Assembly (NCBI GenBank): GCA_026390555.1
Contig: JAPLFS010000043.1
Location: 1-33,845, forward strand
DNA: 33,845 nucleotides
From: Pseudomonadota bacterium
Lineage (GTDB): Bacteria > Bdellovibrionota_C > UBA2361 > OMII01
Direction: 5' to 3'
Below, one piece after another: positions 8,610 to 16,303 of the stretch; position 1 is the first letter of the stretch; every line of letters starts with the position of its first letter. The notes beneath the pieces were generated by a model. It ran no database searches and was not told the DNA's origin. It saw only the letters and a list, made by a program, of their open reading frames with translations. The translations under genes and the position numbers were made by a program.

Positions 8610-8662
8610 TATAATCCAGCACTGCTTTCCTCTGTGCATAACCCATCAATACGGAGTATAAT
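8610..8662 (+). promoter_or_regulatory. candidate promoter region of the RNB-family gene
   Basis: Two perfect TATAAT boxes lie upstream of the ATG at 8677: one at 8610-8615 and one at 8657-8662. No strong -35 box is visible for either. Use of the downstream box would leave a leader of only about eight bases, cutting off the AGAGG ribosome site (8664-8668), so the upstream box is the more likely one. Confidence 0.4.
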
Positions 8663-8676
8663 AGAGGTAACTTAGT

Positions 8677-10479
8677 ATGCTAGACCGGGATAAACGCACT
8701 GTATCGATAGAACCCCAGCCGCCCTCTACCTCTGCAAGCGTTGCAGGCGTTGCGCCTACCCATCGCTCGGCGCATTCCCGTTCTGCACCTTCAGACCAAG
8801 TACCAGCCCAAGAACCTGCAACCAAGGAGCTCTCTATAGGGATCCAACGTAGGATACCCAAGAAGCCCTCATACACTATTATTGACGAGATCAAGCAGAC
8901 GATTCCAGCCGGACTTGAGCTTCATCGTGCATATCGCTACCAACTCCCCATAATGGCCCGCAAATTTGAACTGGTTGTTCTTAAGCTATACGTGCCACCA
9001 CAGCTTGAGCCAGCGCTGGCTACATGGCGCCGCGCTCTAGAGGAGCTGCACCCAATGACAACTGTGCTAATCAATCGAGTGGAGGTTGATCAAAATCTAC
9101 AGAATCATCTGCGCAGCCGCTTTCGCCGTACTGAACTCCTTACCGAAAGTGCGCGTCCGGTACTTGAGGAGATCCTCTCTAAGCTATTTGGAACTCAACC
9201 TGAAGCTCCCGTGAGTACGCGACTTGATCCACCACTTCGTGAAAACCTGCGCGATGTTCCATTTATCGCCATTGATCGACCTGATACGATCGATCGAGAG
9301 GACTTAATACACGGCGAGAAAAAATCCGATGGCTCCTTTATTCTGCGTGTAGCGTTCATCGATATCACAGATCACATTCGACCCCATAGTGTGGCGGATC
9401 GCTACGCTCTACGGGTTGGTAGCACACTGTATGGACGTAACCGTGCCATCTCTCCAGTAGGATCCCAACTTTTCGGGGGAGCCGGAACCTTTAAACTCGG
9501 AGAACTTCGGCCGGCCTGGGTTGTAGAGAGCCGCATCTCTCCTGATAAAGATGCGCAAACTGTCTCATGTAAGATTCGCAGAGCCTGGGTTAAAAACCAC
9601 TCTAACCTCGACCCAAACGAACCCTTTGATATGCGATCTCAGCCCGATATCGCCCGCACAATCTCAGCACTAGCAGAGATAACCCGTATCCTAGAGCACT
9701 CTCGCACCTCGCGTTCTCCCATGATTCGCGTTGAAGGTGCCGGTACCGCCAGTCGCATCGTGGCAGAGACCATGATCGAGGCGAAGCGCCGTCTCGCCCA
9801 TTACTTTGAGCGTCATATCAAAACCTCCGCCGTCTACCGCGTACACAAAAAACCATCGACCAGCGATATAGAGAGCTGGTGTACAGCCCTTCATCAGCTC
9901 AAGATCCCGGCTAACGGAGCAGACTTTGATTCGCCCCTCTCAGTGGCTGGTATCCTCAGGAGCCTAGAGGAGCACAGCTCGCACTCCGCTCGCTCCCTTT
10001 CGAATTCAATCCTCGACACCCTGCTTTTGCGCTCCACTTACTCAGTTAAGAACGATGGGCACTGGGGGCTACGCCTAGACGCCTATCTTGAGATTAAACC
10101 ACGCGATGCCGCAGGACTGGCAAATCAGCTGCAACTTGATGCCAGCATGCGGCGCATGGATAATCTCTCTCAAGATGAAATGGGACGCCGAGCAACGATA
10201 CTTAACGATAAACGCTGGGCCAGGGATGAGCGTAACTATAAACTTAGATTCCTAGAGATGCTCTCTGAGAAACTAGCGCTAGTTGGAGACCTTTTTCTTG
10301 GTGAAGTTGCACGAACCGGAGAAGATTTAAGCTACTGTCATGTACAGGGGTTTTCAAAGTGGGGTATTATAATACAGCCAATAAAACAGCAATTAATGGT
10401 TGGAGATCTCATTGCTCTTAAACTCCTGGGCTTTAATCTTAACTCTATGCGCTTTGAGTTTCAGATTGAGCAGCCTTAA
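8677..10479 (+). CDS. RNB (RNase II/R)-family protein with altered active-site motifs
   Basis: A 600-residue protein with the RNB exoribonuclease layout: a Ser/Pro-rich tail (1-50), a degenerate N-terminal part, the RNB domain from about 190, and an S1-like C-terminus (about 538-596). The metal-binding block aligns as IDRPDTIDREDLI, giving D200, D206, E208, D209 where Escherichia coli RNase II has D201, D207, D209, D210, so the catalytic Asp209 position is Glu. The LGELRPAW and VYRVHKKPS segments are conserved family landmarks. The usual YTHFTSPIRRYADL motif, which carries the arginine that helps cleavage, is reduced to YLEIKPRDAAGL (470-481). RNB enzymes degrade RNA 3' to 5'; this one may be slow, inactive or an RNA-binding derivative. 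AGAGG lies nine bases before the ATG. It converges on clpA. Confidence 0.82.
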   Translation: MLDRDKRTVSIEPQPPSTSASVAGVAPTHRSAHSRSAPSDQVPAQEPATKELSIGIQRRIPKKPSYTIIDEIKQTIPAGLELHRAYRYQLPIMARKFELVVLKLYVPPQLEPALATWRRALEELHPMTTVLINRVEVDQNLQNHLRSRFRRTELLTESARPVLEEILSKLFGTQPEAPVSTRLDPPLRENLRDVPFIAIDRPDTIDREDLIHGEKKSDGSFILRVAFIDITDHIRPHSVADRYALRVGSTLYGRNRAISPVGSQLFGGAGTFKLGELRPAWVVESRISPDKDAQTVSCKIRRAWVKNHSNLDPNEPFDMRSQPDIARTISALAEITRILEHSRTSRSPMIRVEGAGTASRIVAETMIEAKRRLAHYFERHIKTSAVYRVHKKPSTSDIESWCTALHQLKIPANGADFDSPLSVAGILRSLEEHSSHSARSLSNSILDTLLLRSTYSVKNDGHWGLRLDAYLEIKPRDAAGLANQLQLDASMRRMDNLSQDEMGRRATILNDKRWARDERNYKLRFLEMLSEKLALVGDLFLGEVARTGEDLSYCHVQGFSKWGIIIQPIKQQLMVGDLIALKLLGFNLNSMRFEFQIEQP

Positions 10480-10488
10480 CTTGACTTA

Positions 10489-10718
10489 GAATATCGGTAA
10501 CTGGTCACCATAGTTTAATGTCGTGATTCAAGCTATTGAGATTACGGCGAAGTTTCATTAGTAATTCGATTGGTCGTCCCCTGATCGGGGACGGCAGATT
10601 TTGTGACCAGTTAATGTTTCACCCCCGATTTGCGGAGCAAATCGGCCCCTTAGGGGCTATTGAGTGTCATTACCGTATGCGAATATTTCTGGAATAGGCT
10701 GACTAGTTATGAATATCA
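10489..10718 (+). mobile_element. non-autonomous element, copy 1 (214 bp plus 8-bp target duplication)
   Basis: The element proper is 10497-10710. It begins GTAACTGGTCAC and ends CTGACTAGTTAT, an imperfect terminal inverted repeat, and is flanked by GAATATCG (10489-10496) and GAATATCA (10711-10718), a 7 of 8 target duplication. A third copy of the repeat, GTGACCAGTTAA, lies inside at 10603-10614 and splits it into an A module with hairpin CGTCCCCTGATCGGGGACG (10575-10593) and a B module with two hairpins (CCGATTTGC/GCAAATCGG at 10625-10645; GCCCC/GGGGC at 10645-10657). It is nearly identical, in opposite orientation, to the copy at 23438-23651. It has no open frame. It sits between the convergent RNB-family gene and clpA, and its right end supplies the clpA stop codon. 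Confidence 0.9.
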
Positions 10719-12958
10719 AAACTTAATTTATCACCCTTAAGTTCAACTCTAACCTTCCCCCCCTGCTTTAACTTACCGAATAGAATCTCATCGGCTAAGG
10801 GATCCTTGAGCTCACGTTGAATCAAGCGCGCCATGGGACGTGCTCCGAAGATGGCATCGAATCCTTTTTGCGCCAACCATTCCTGCGCTGCTGTGCTTAC
10901 TTCAAAGGTGATCTTTCTATGCGTAAGCTGTGTCTCTAGCTCACGTATACATTTCGCTACGATCTGAACGATCACCTGTAGCGGTAATGGATTAAAAAAG
11001 ACGGTCTCATCGAGACGATTGCGGAACTCCGGTTTAAACAAGGATTTAATCGCGGTGTCTCTAACGTTATTCGGCTGCGAGCTTCCAAAACCAAGCGCCC
11101 CCGCCTTTTCAGAGCCGGCATTAGTCGTAAAGATTACGATGATATTTCTAAAATCACCCTTGCGCCCCTGAGAATCGGTTAGGACTGCATCGTCCATAAT
11201 TTGCAGAAATATATTGAATACATCGGGATGCGCTTTCTCAATCTCGTCAAATAGTATAACGCCGTACGGGTTCTTGCGAACCAGATCGATTAGCAGCCCG
11301 CCCTCCTCATATCCAACATATCCCGGAGGAGCTCCGGTAAAGCGCGCTACATGGTGCTTGTCGTTAAACTCGCTCATATCAAAACGATGGAAGTGAACTC
11401 CAAGCTCCTCTGCAAGTGCACGCGCAAGCTCCGTTTTTCCTACACCGGTAGGGCCCGCAAAAAGAAAGCTCCCAATTGGCTTAGCCTCTGACTGCAAACT
11501 AGCCCTACTACGTTTAATGGCCTGCGCAACGCTAGCTACTGCTTGGTCCTGACCAAAAACTCGCATCTTTAACTGCGTGCTAAGGTTCTTAAGGACCCGC
11601 TCATCGGTGTTGCTAACGCTCTTTACCGGCACACGAGCTATCGCCGATACGACGCTCTCAATATGCTCCTCAGTGATTATCTTTCGACGCTTTTTCTTTG
11701 GAAGCAGTGCATTTGCGGCCCCCGCCTCATCGATTACATCGATAGCTTTATCAGGTAGGAATCGTTCGTTAATGTGCTTAGCCGAAAGCTCGGCTGCGGC
11801 TTTTAGCGCATTTGCGGAGAAGGTGACCTTGTGAAAAGTTTCAAATCTCTCCTTGAGCCCTTCAAGTACGAGGATCGTCTCTGCAACACTCGGCTCTGCC
11901 AAATCTATCGTCGAGAAACGGCGACTTAATGCGCGATCCTTTTCGATCGTTTTTTTGTAATCCGCATGCGTTGTACTTCCCATACATCGGATCTCTCCGG
12001 AAGCAAGTGCAGGCTTTAAAAGGTTGGCTGCATCAAGAGAGCCCGTCCCGGTGGCCCCTGCTCCCACAACCGTGTGCAATTCATCGATAAATAGGATCGC
12101 ATTTGGACGGTGCTTAACCTCAAGGATAACTCGGCGCACCCGCTCTTCAAATTCACCTCTAAACTTGGTTCCAGCCACTAACGTCCCCATGTTCAAGAGG
12201 AACACCTCCGCTCCCTGAAGCTGTTCAGGGATCTCCCCGGCTACGATACGGGAGGCGATAGCGTGCGCCATGGCGGTCTTACCAACCCCGGGCTCCCCAA
12301 GAAAGAGCGGGTTATTCTTTTGCCTTCGACACAACACCTTAAGGGCACGCTCGATCTCATTCTCTCTGCCAATTACGGGGTCTAGCTTGTGCGCTCTTGC
12401 CAGGGCAGTGAGATCCTCCGTGAACTGCTCAAGTATGCTTCTGGCGGGGCGCGCCGTACCGAAGTCGTCCTCCTCATCATCAGAACTAGCAAGAAGATCC
12501 TCTCGCTCCTGCGAGCCACTCAAGGCACCATGTGCAATAAAATTAACGATATCAAGGCGGGTAATGCTCTGCTTGGCAAGGTAAAAGACCGCATGCGAGT
12601 CCTCTTCCGTAAAGATCGCAACAAACACCTCAGCCGGAGTGATTATATCCTTCTGAGCTGAGCGAACATGCATGATTGCGCGCTGAAGCACCCGCTGTAC
12701 GGCTGGTGTTTGCGCAGGCTCCGCCACAACTCCGCGCTGCGATTTGACCGGAATTACCTCAACATGTTTATCAAAGAATGACTCAAGATCTTTGCGCAGC
12801 AGCTGTAGGTCTGCGCCTGCACTTCTGAGAATCTCCATGATCTGCTCATCGAAAGTTAGAGCATAGAGCAGGTGCTCAAGGCAGAAAAAAGCGTGGCGAC
12901 GAGATGCTGCTTCTCGAAATGCCGCTTCAAGGGTCAGTCCTAACTCCGTGCTGAACAT
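10703..12958 (-). CDS. clpA: ATP-dependent Clp protease ATP-binding subunit ClpA
   Basis: AAA+ unfoldase that feeds substrates, including N-degron proteins handed over by ClpS, to the ClpP peptidase. The 751-residue protein has the Clp N-domain (1-150), a first AAA module with Walker A GEPGVGKTA (near 221-228) and Walker B ILFIDELHTVVGAG, and a second module with AGPTGVGKTE and VILFDEIEKAHPDVFN, followed by the D2-small domain ending GARPMARLIQRELKDPLADEIL. The ATG at 12958 overlaps the clpS stop (TAATG) and is preceded by the GGAGGAG of the clpS 3' end, so the two are translationally coupled. The last codons (His-Asn) and the TAG stop are contributed by the target duplication and end of the mobile element at 10497-10710, so the native C-terminal tail was replaced. 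Confidence 0.96.
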   Translation of the reverse strand: MFSTELGLTLEAAFREAASRRHAFFCLEHLLYALTFDEQIMEILRSAGADLQLLRKDLESFFDKHVEVIPVKSQRGVVAEPAQTPAVQRVLQRAIMHVRSAQKDIITPAEVFVAIFTEEDSHAVFYLAKQSITRLDIVNFIAHGALSGSQEREDLLASSDDEEDDFGTARPARSILEQFTEDLTALARAHKLDPVIGRENEIERALKVLCRRQKNNPLFLGEPGVGKTAMAHAIASRIVAGEIPEQLQGAEVFLLNMGTLVAGTKFRGEFEERVRRVILEVKHRPNAILFIDELHTVVGAGATGTGSLDAANLLKPALASGEIRCMGSTTHADYKKTIEKDRALSRRFSTIDLAEPSVAETILVLEGLKERFETFHKVTFSANALKAAAELSAKHINERFLPDKAIDVIDEAGAANALLPKKKRRKIITEEHIESVVSAIARVPVKSVSNTDERVLKNLSTQLKMRVFGQDQAVASVAQAIKRSRASLQSEAKPIGSFLFAGPTGVGKTELARALAEELGVHFHRFDMSEFNDKHHVARFTGAPPGYVGYEEGGLLIDLVRKNPYGVILFDEIEKAHPDVFNIFLQIMDDAVLTDSQGRKGDFRNIIVIFTTNAGSEKAGALGFGSSQPNNVRDTAIKSLFKPEFRNRLDETVFFNPLPLQVIVQIVAKCIRELETQLTHRKITFEVSTAAQEWLAQKGFDAIFGARPMARLIQRELKDPLADEILFGKLKQGGKVRVELKGDKLSFDIHN

Positions 12959-13272
12959 TACTCCTCCTCCATGATACACTTGAGGGGAAATCCCTCTTGC
13001 CGTGCTTCATTGTGAACGCGTTCAATCTTAGCTTCAGCGATCTGTTTTGAAAATATGCCGGCAACACCCCTGCCACCCTTATGAACCTGTAACATAATCT
13101 GGATAGCTTCAGCGGGGCTTTTCATAAAAACGGTCTCGACGATATGCGCAACAAACTCCATCGTGGTAAAGTCATCATTGAGCAGAAGTACCTTATAGTG
13201 TCTCGGCGCCTTTGTACGGGTCCTCTCCGCTACCTCTGTATCGGATGAATGACCAACTTTAGATCTTCCCAT
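12958..13272 (-). CDS. clpS: ATP-dependent Clp protease adaptor ClpS
   Basis: Adaptor that binds proteins with destabilising N-terminal residues (Leu, Phe, Trp, Tyr) and delivers them to ClpA. The ClpS core is intact: YKVLLLNDDFTTMEFVAHIVETVF with the Asn-Asp-Asp pocket residues, then MLQVHKGGRGVAGIFSKQIAEAK and the C-terminal strand. A 23-residue polar N-terminal extension matches the flexible tail that engages ClpA. The length of 104 is normal. No ribosome site precedes the ATG at 13272. Its upstream region carries the end of a mobile element fragment (13284-13308) and a long palindrome. Confidence 0.95.
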   Translation of the reverse strand: MGRSKVGHSSDTEVAERTRTKAPRHYKVLLLNDDFTTMEFVAHIVETVFMKSPAEAIQIMLQVHKGGRGVAGIFSKQIAEAKIERVHNEARQEGFPLKCIMEEE

Positions 13273-13283
13273 ACAATTTTATA

Positions 13284-13308
13284 CCAACTATTCACACCAG
13301 TATAACTT
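13284..13308 (+). repeat. fragment of the mobile element family (end only)
   Basis: CCAACTATTCAC followed by ACCAGTATAACTT matches the first 25 bases of the element copy at 31625 with a few changes. Only the end remains. Read outward, towards clpS, it carries TATACT (13304-13299), a possible -10 box, so it may lie in the clpS promoter; no good -35 box is seen. Confidence 0.5.
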
Positions 13309-13319
13309 TTCTATAGCCA

Positions 13320-13417
13320 CCATAGCCGTATCATTACAACCAAAGATTAGGTAGCTGCGTAATTAATAATAACCCCTTTGGTGCAGAGCTGCCTAACTAT
13401 ATGATACGGCACTATGG
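13320..13417. repeat. long interrupted palindrome between clpS and aat
   Basis: Left arm CCATAGCCGTATCAT (13320-13334) pairs with right arm ATGATACGG-CA-CTATGG (13401-13417), and an inner pair TAGGTAGCTGC (13348-13358) / GCAGAGCTGCCTA (13383-13395) continues the stem with a bulge. The centre is AT-rich. It occupies the shared upstream region of divergent clpS and aat. It may be a small fold-back mobile element or a regulatory hairpin; no target duplication is visible at its edges. Confidence 0.7.
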
Positions 13418-13479
13418 CCCACTCAAACAGCGCTAAACGAGATCTCAGATAGTTATCCCCTTATAAATACCTAGATTCC

Positions 13480-14136
13480 ATGGCAGTACCCTTATTTCCC
13501 CCAGTAGAGCAAGCAGACCCCGATGGCCTTTTGGCTTTGGGGGGAGATCTTAGTGTCTCTTCGCTACTGCATGCCTACCTTAACGGCATCTTCCCCTGGC
13601 CCATTGCAGAGGAACTGTTAGCCTGGTTCGCTCCACCGGAACGTGCTGTGCTCTTCTTGGATGAATTTCACCTCTCGCGCCGTTTTCAACGCACTCGTAA
13701 AAGTGTGCCGTTTAACGTCCGTATCGATACTAACTTTCGGAGCGTTGTCGAGCGTTGTGCTGAGTTGAAAAATCGGGGTACTCAGGACGGCACATGGATT
13801 ACCGAACAGATAATCGAAGCGTACTGTGAGCTCTTTAACGCCGGATACTGTCACAGCTTTGAAACTTACCTGAATGGCGAGCTAGTTGGGGGTGTGTACG
13901 GCGTTCAGATCGGTCAATTCTTTGCGGCGGAGTCGGCCTTCTATCGCAGCTCGGGAGCCTCAATGGTCGCCATGTGCGAGTTAGTTAACTACTTAAAACA
14001 GAACGGTGCAACCTGGTGCGACTGTCAGATCCTTACCCCTTTCTCTGAAGGTCTGGGGGCACGCCTAGTTCCACGGGAGCAGTTTATGCAGCTCCTACGC
14101 AGCTCCCTTGCCAGCTATGGTCTGCAAGGCAATTAA
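13480..14136 (+). CDS. aat: leucyl/phenylalanyl-tRNA--protein transferase
   Basis: Adds Leu or Phe from charged tRNA to proteins with N-terminal Arg or Lys, making them ClpS/ClpA substrates. Family landmarks are all present: FPPVEQADPDGLLALGGDLS at the start, YLNGIFPWP, LAWFAPPERAVL, GTWITEQIIEAY, GELVGGVYGVQIGQFFAAESAFYR and WCDCQILTPFSEGLGA. The length of 218 is typical. No ribosome site is visible and a TATAAA lies 18 bases before the ATG, so a leaderless or very short-leader transcript is possible. It is divergent from clpS-clpA, which completes the pathway at this locus. Confidence 0.95.
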   Translation: MAVPLFPPVEQADPDGLLALGGDLSVSSLLHAYLNGIFPWPIAEELLAWFAPPERAVLFLDEFHLSRRFQRTRKSVPFNVRIDTNFRSVVERCAELKNRGTQDGTWITEQIIEAYCELFNAGYCHSFETYLNGELVGGVYGVQIGQFFAAESAFYRSSGASMVAMCELVNYLKQNGATWCDCQILTPFSEGLGARLVPREQFMQLLRSSLASYGLQGN

Positions 14137-14180
14137 GCGCTAGATTTTGCTGTTACCCAGTCGACTATGCGATGAGCCAC

Positions 14181-15725
14181 TTAATTAATCCTACACACGC
14201 TCCATTGCTCGCTCTCCAGCAAAATTGTACACACCCCGCTCTCTCTAGCCTCGCGCATAACAGCTCGGTCCTTTTCTAATATAAGGTGTGTGACACCAAA
14301 TGCCGTAATGATGCTCTGCAGCTCTTGAAGTGACTCCATACTGCGGAAATATCTACGGTACAACTCAGCACCAATAAGGGTGTTCCGATCATCGATTACA
14401 GCTCGAAAGTCAGGGTAGAGCGATGCTGTCAGGAATCCACCCAAGTTAGGGGTCGCGTACACTACACCCCGTGGAGCGTCGTTCCTAATTGCACTAACGA
14501 TGGCTTGGTCGTACTTTTTAGTAGACGGGCCAAGGGCCTCTTGCACTACCATACCAGGCGCAACCCATGCTGCGGCGATTCCGACAACTGCGCAGACAAG
14601 GGCGATACTACCCCAGCTTAGAGTCTTGCCCTCGCGCTTATCAACAGCTGTAAAACAGCGCTGACTTAAATTAAACACCCCTGGTAATTGAAAACCCAGA
14701 AGCTCTGAGTAGACCCTCGCCGCAAGTGGGGCTGCCGCTATAGCTACAAAGGGAACACACCGCACCATCAAGAACGCCTGCACACCAAAAACGATAGTAG
14801 CGACAAGATCTAGCACCCATCCAGTAGCCATTCTGCTTCTCATCCAGACGGCAAGTAGAACGGGAAGGACACAAAGGATGGTAAACAACACGCCGAAAAA
14901 ACCCACGAAATCTCCCAGCTCCAGCAGCGGCTTCCACTCCTGATTAAGCCCTAGCAGATACCGATCGCCAGCTAGTGCAAAGATACTCCTGTGAAGCTCG
15001 ATGCCCCGTGGATTGCAAAGTGTTGCAACCGCACACACTGCAAGGAGCGCACACATCTCTGTCACCCTTCTACGCGAGGATCTCTTGTCAAAAGCGAGCA
15101 CGGGCACGGCGAGTGCAAGAAGCAGTAACCCCTCAACAAACGCCGGATGCATGTTTGCCCAGAGGATAAATATTACACAGAGATACACAGCGGTGTAACC
15201 GAACTCTCGGAGCTCTCCCGCTCCGAGAGTTGCAACAGCTCGGATACGACGATACGTGAGCGTAAAAAAAAGGATGCTAAACAGTACCGGCCGCAGAATA
15301 AAGTGAATCTCTGATAGCTTAAACGCAAGGACAGTAACAGCGAGTGCACACAGCGCCGAGCGGCTGCTCTCCCTTGTCATACCTCCGACCACTCCGAAGA
15401 AGGAAATGAGGTAGATTGCCGCACATAAAGCATAGACGAGTGGGTACCCACCTACTCTCTTCGATACAAAGAGGATAAGATCCGCTAGCCACTGATCGCA
15501 AACCCAGAGGCGCTGCTGTCCGGGCTCTAGTCCTAGTGCGGGGGCGATGGTCGGAGCAAGAAAAGGATCAAGGTAGGGCACCTTTAACGTCTCTAAGATC
15601 TGTTGACCGGTCTTAAGGTGCCATCCAACACCAGGGTCGTCAGCAAACTCTCCCCCCTGAGTAAATAGGATATAACGATATGCTAAGACGATAACGAGAG
15701 CTGCGATACTAAAAAAAGAGCGCAT
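14181..15725 (-). CDS. polytopic membrane protein, GT-C-like, function unknown
   Basis: A protein of 514 residues with about ten hydrophobic segments. After the first span come DDPGVGWHLKTGQQIL, PYLDPF and a WVCDQWLADLIL stretch; an acidic, Trp- and His-containing loop after span one is common in uncharacterised GT-C-like membrane proteins thought to use polyprenyl-linked sugars. The C-terminal 130 residues form a soluble domain (DAPRGVVYATPNLGGFLTASLYPDFRAVIDDR) usual in the same group. I chose the ATG at 15725. An ATG at 15740 adds five codons, four of them read from a mobile-element end (GTAACCATTCCG at 15726-15737), and lacks a ribosome site. The gene converges on aat with a 44-bp gap. 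Confidence 0.78.
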   Translation of the reverse strand: MRSFFSIAALVIVLAYRYILFTQGGEFADDPGVGWHLKTGQQILETLKVPYLDPFLAPTIAPALGLEPGQQRLWVCDQWLADLILFVSKRVGGYPLVYALCAAIYLISFFGVVGGMTRESSRSALCALAVTVLAFKLSEIHFILRPVLFSILFFTLTYRRIRAVATLGAGELREFGYTAVYLCVIFILWANMHPAFVEGLLLLALAVPVLAFDKRSSRRRVTEMCALLAVCAVATLCNPRGIELHRSIFALAGDRYLLGLNQEWKPLLELGDFVGFFGVLFTILCVLPVLLAVWMRSRMATGWVLDLVATIVFGVQAFLMVRCVPFVAIAAAPLAARVYSELLGFQLPGVFNLSQRCFTAVDKREGKTLSWGSIALVCAVVGIAAAWVAPGMVVQEALGPSTKKYDQAIVSAIRNDAPRGVVYATPNLGGFLTASLYPDFRAVIDDRNTLIGAELYRRYFRSMESLQELQSIITAFGVTHLILEKDRAVMREARESGVCTILLESEQWSVCRIN

Positions 15726-15809
15726 GTAACCATTCCGCATAAACTAAGCACGATCTCAAGATCGAATCCTTTTAACCACCCACAAGTTTATACTGTAGTG
15801 AATAGTTAC
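15726..15809 (-). mobile_element. deleted derivative of the mobile element family
   Basis: The right end GTGAATAGTTAC (15798-15809) and the adjoining bases back to about 15750 match, in reverse orientation, the first 60 bases of the copy at 31625 (including the AAGTTTATACTG and CTTTTAACCAC blocks). The left edge GTAACCATTCCG (15726-15737) matches instead the terminal repeat type of the copy at 21374 at 11 of 12 bases. The element is therefore only 84 bp, has ends of two types and lacks all hairpins. No 8-bp target duplication is visible, in line with an origin by deletion or recombination. Confidence 0.6.
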
Positions 15810-15812
15810 GCA

Positions 15813-15992
15813 TCACGTTACGATTCGCACTATCTTATATACCCCGCCGGAAGACCTCCATAACTCCTCAGCTCCTGCTATTCTCTGATCCCAGGTGTGT
15901 TTACACGCGCTATACCCGCGAACATAACAGCCGATTAAGGTACGCTCAATCCCCTCTACAGGTCTGATAGGTAAAGGTCTCAGAGATATCCA
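15813..15992 (-). pseudogene. possible gene remnant, C-terminal fragment
   Basis: A 59-codon open frame with gene-like composition and no usable start codon; it holds GIERTLIGCYVRGY and HTWDQRIAGAEELW, then stops with TGA at 15815-15813, three bases from the mobile element edge. The ending loosely resembles the last helix of a family 4 glycosyltransferase. It may be the tail of a gene lost from the 15.8-16.3 kb gap, or chance. Confidence 0.25.
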
Positions 15993-16303
15993 TCATTCAT
16001 AAGCATCTCTCTTTTTATAGCTTATTACTCTAATCGTCGGGTAATTATGGCCCCGATACTTGGCATAAAATAACCCGAAACTACGGCTACTTAGATAAGA
16101 TACGTTGTAGCCATACAGCACCCATTAAGTTTTACTAGGGTTTTGGTTCTTAATATGGTTTTATCCAGCTCTTGATCGAGGGCAGATAAGCCGCTCATTA
16201 TCGACAAAAAGTAGTTTAGCAACTGATCCTTCTGGGAGGACCGAGGCCGAAACGGCCTCTATCCAATTAAATTGCAAGCAATTGCAAAATTAACTGAGGC
16301 ACT
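15993..16303. other. intergenic region upstream of xylB
   Basis: About 310 bases with stops in all frames. A weak promoter candidate on plus is TTGATC (16172-16177) and CATTAT (16196-16201), 18 apart. GAGGCCG-AAA-CGGCCTC (16243-16259) is a perfect hairpin or dyad, and AATTGCAA is directly repeated with a 10-base period (16270-16277, 16280-16287) just before the xylB ribosome site. These are plausible operator elements for a xylose regulator not present here. Confidence 0.4.
16243..16259 (+). promoter_or_regulatory. dyad GAGGCCG-AAA-CGGCCTC ahead of xylB
   Basis: A perfect seven-base inverted repeat with a three-base centre, 45 bases upstream of the xylB ATG. It could be an operator or an mRNA leader hairpin; there is no T run to make it a terminator. 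Confidence 0.4.
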
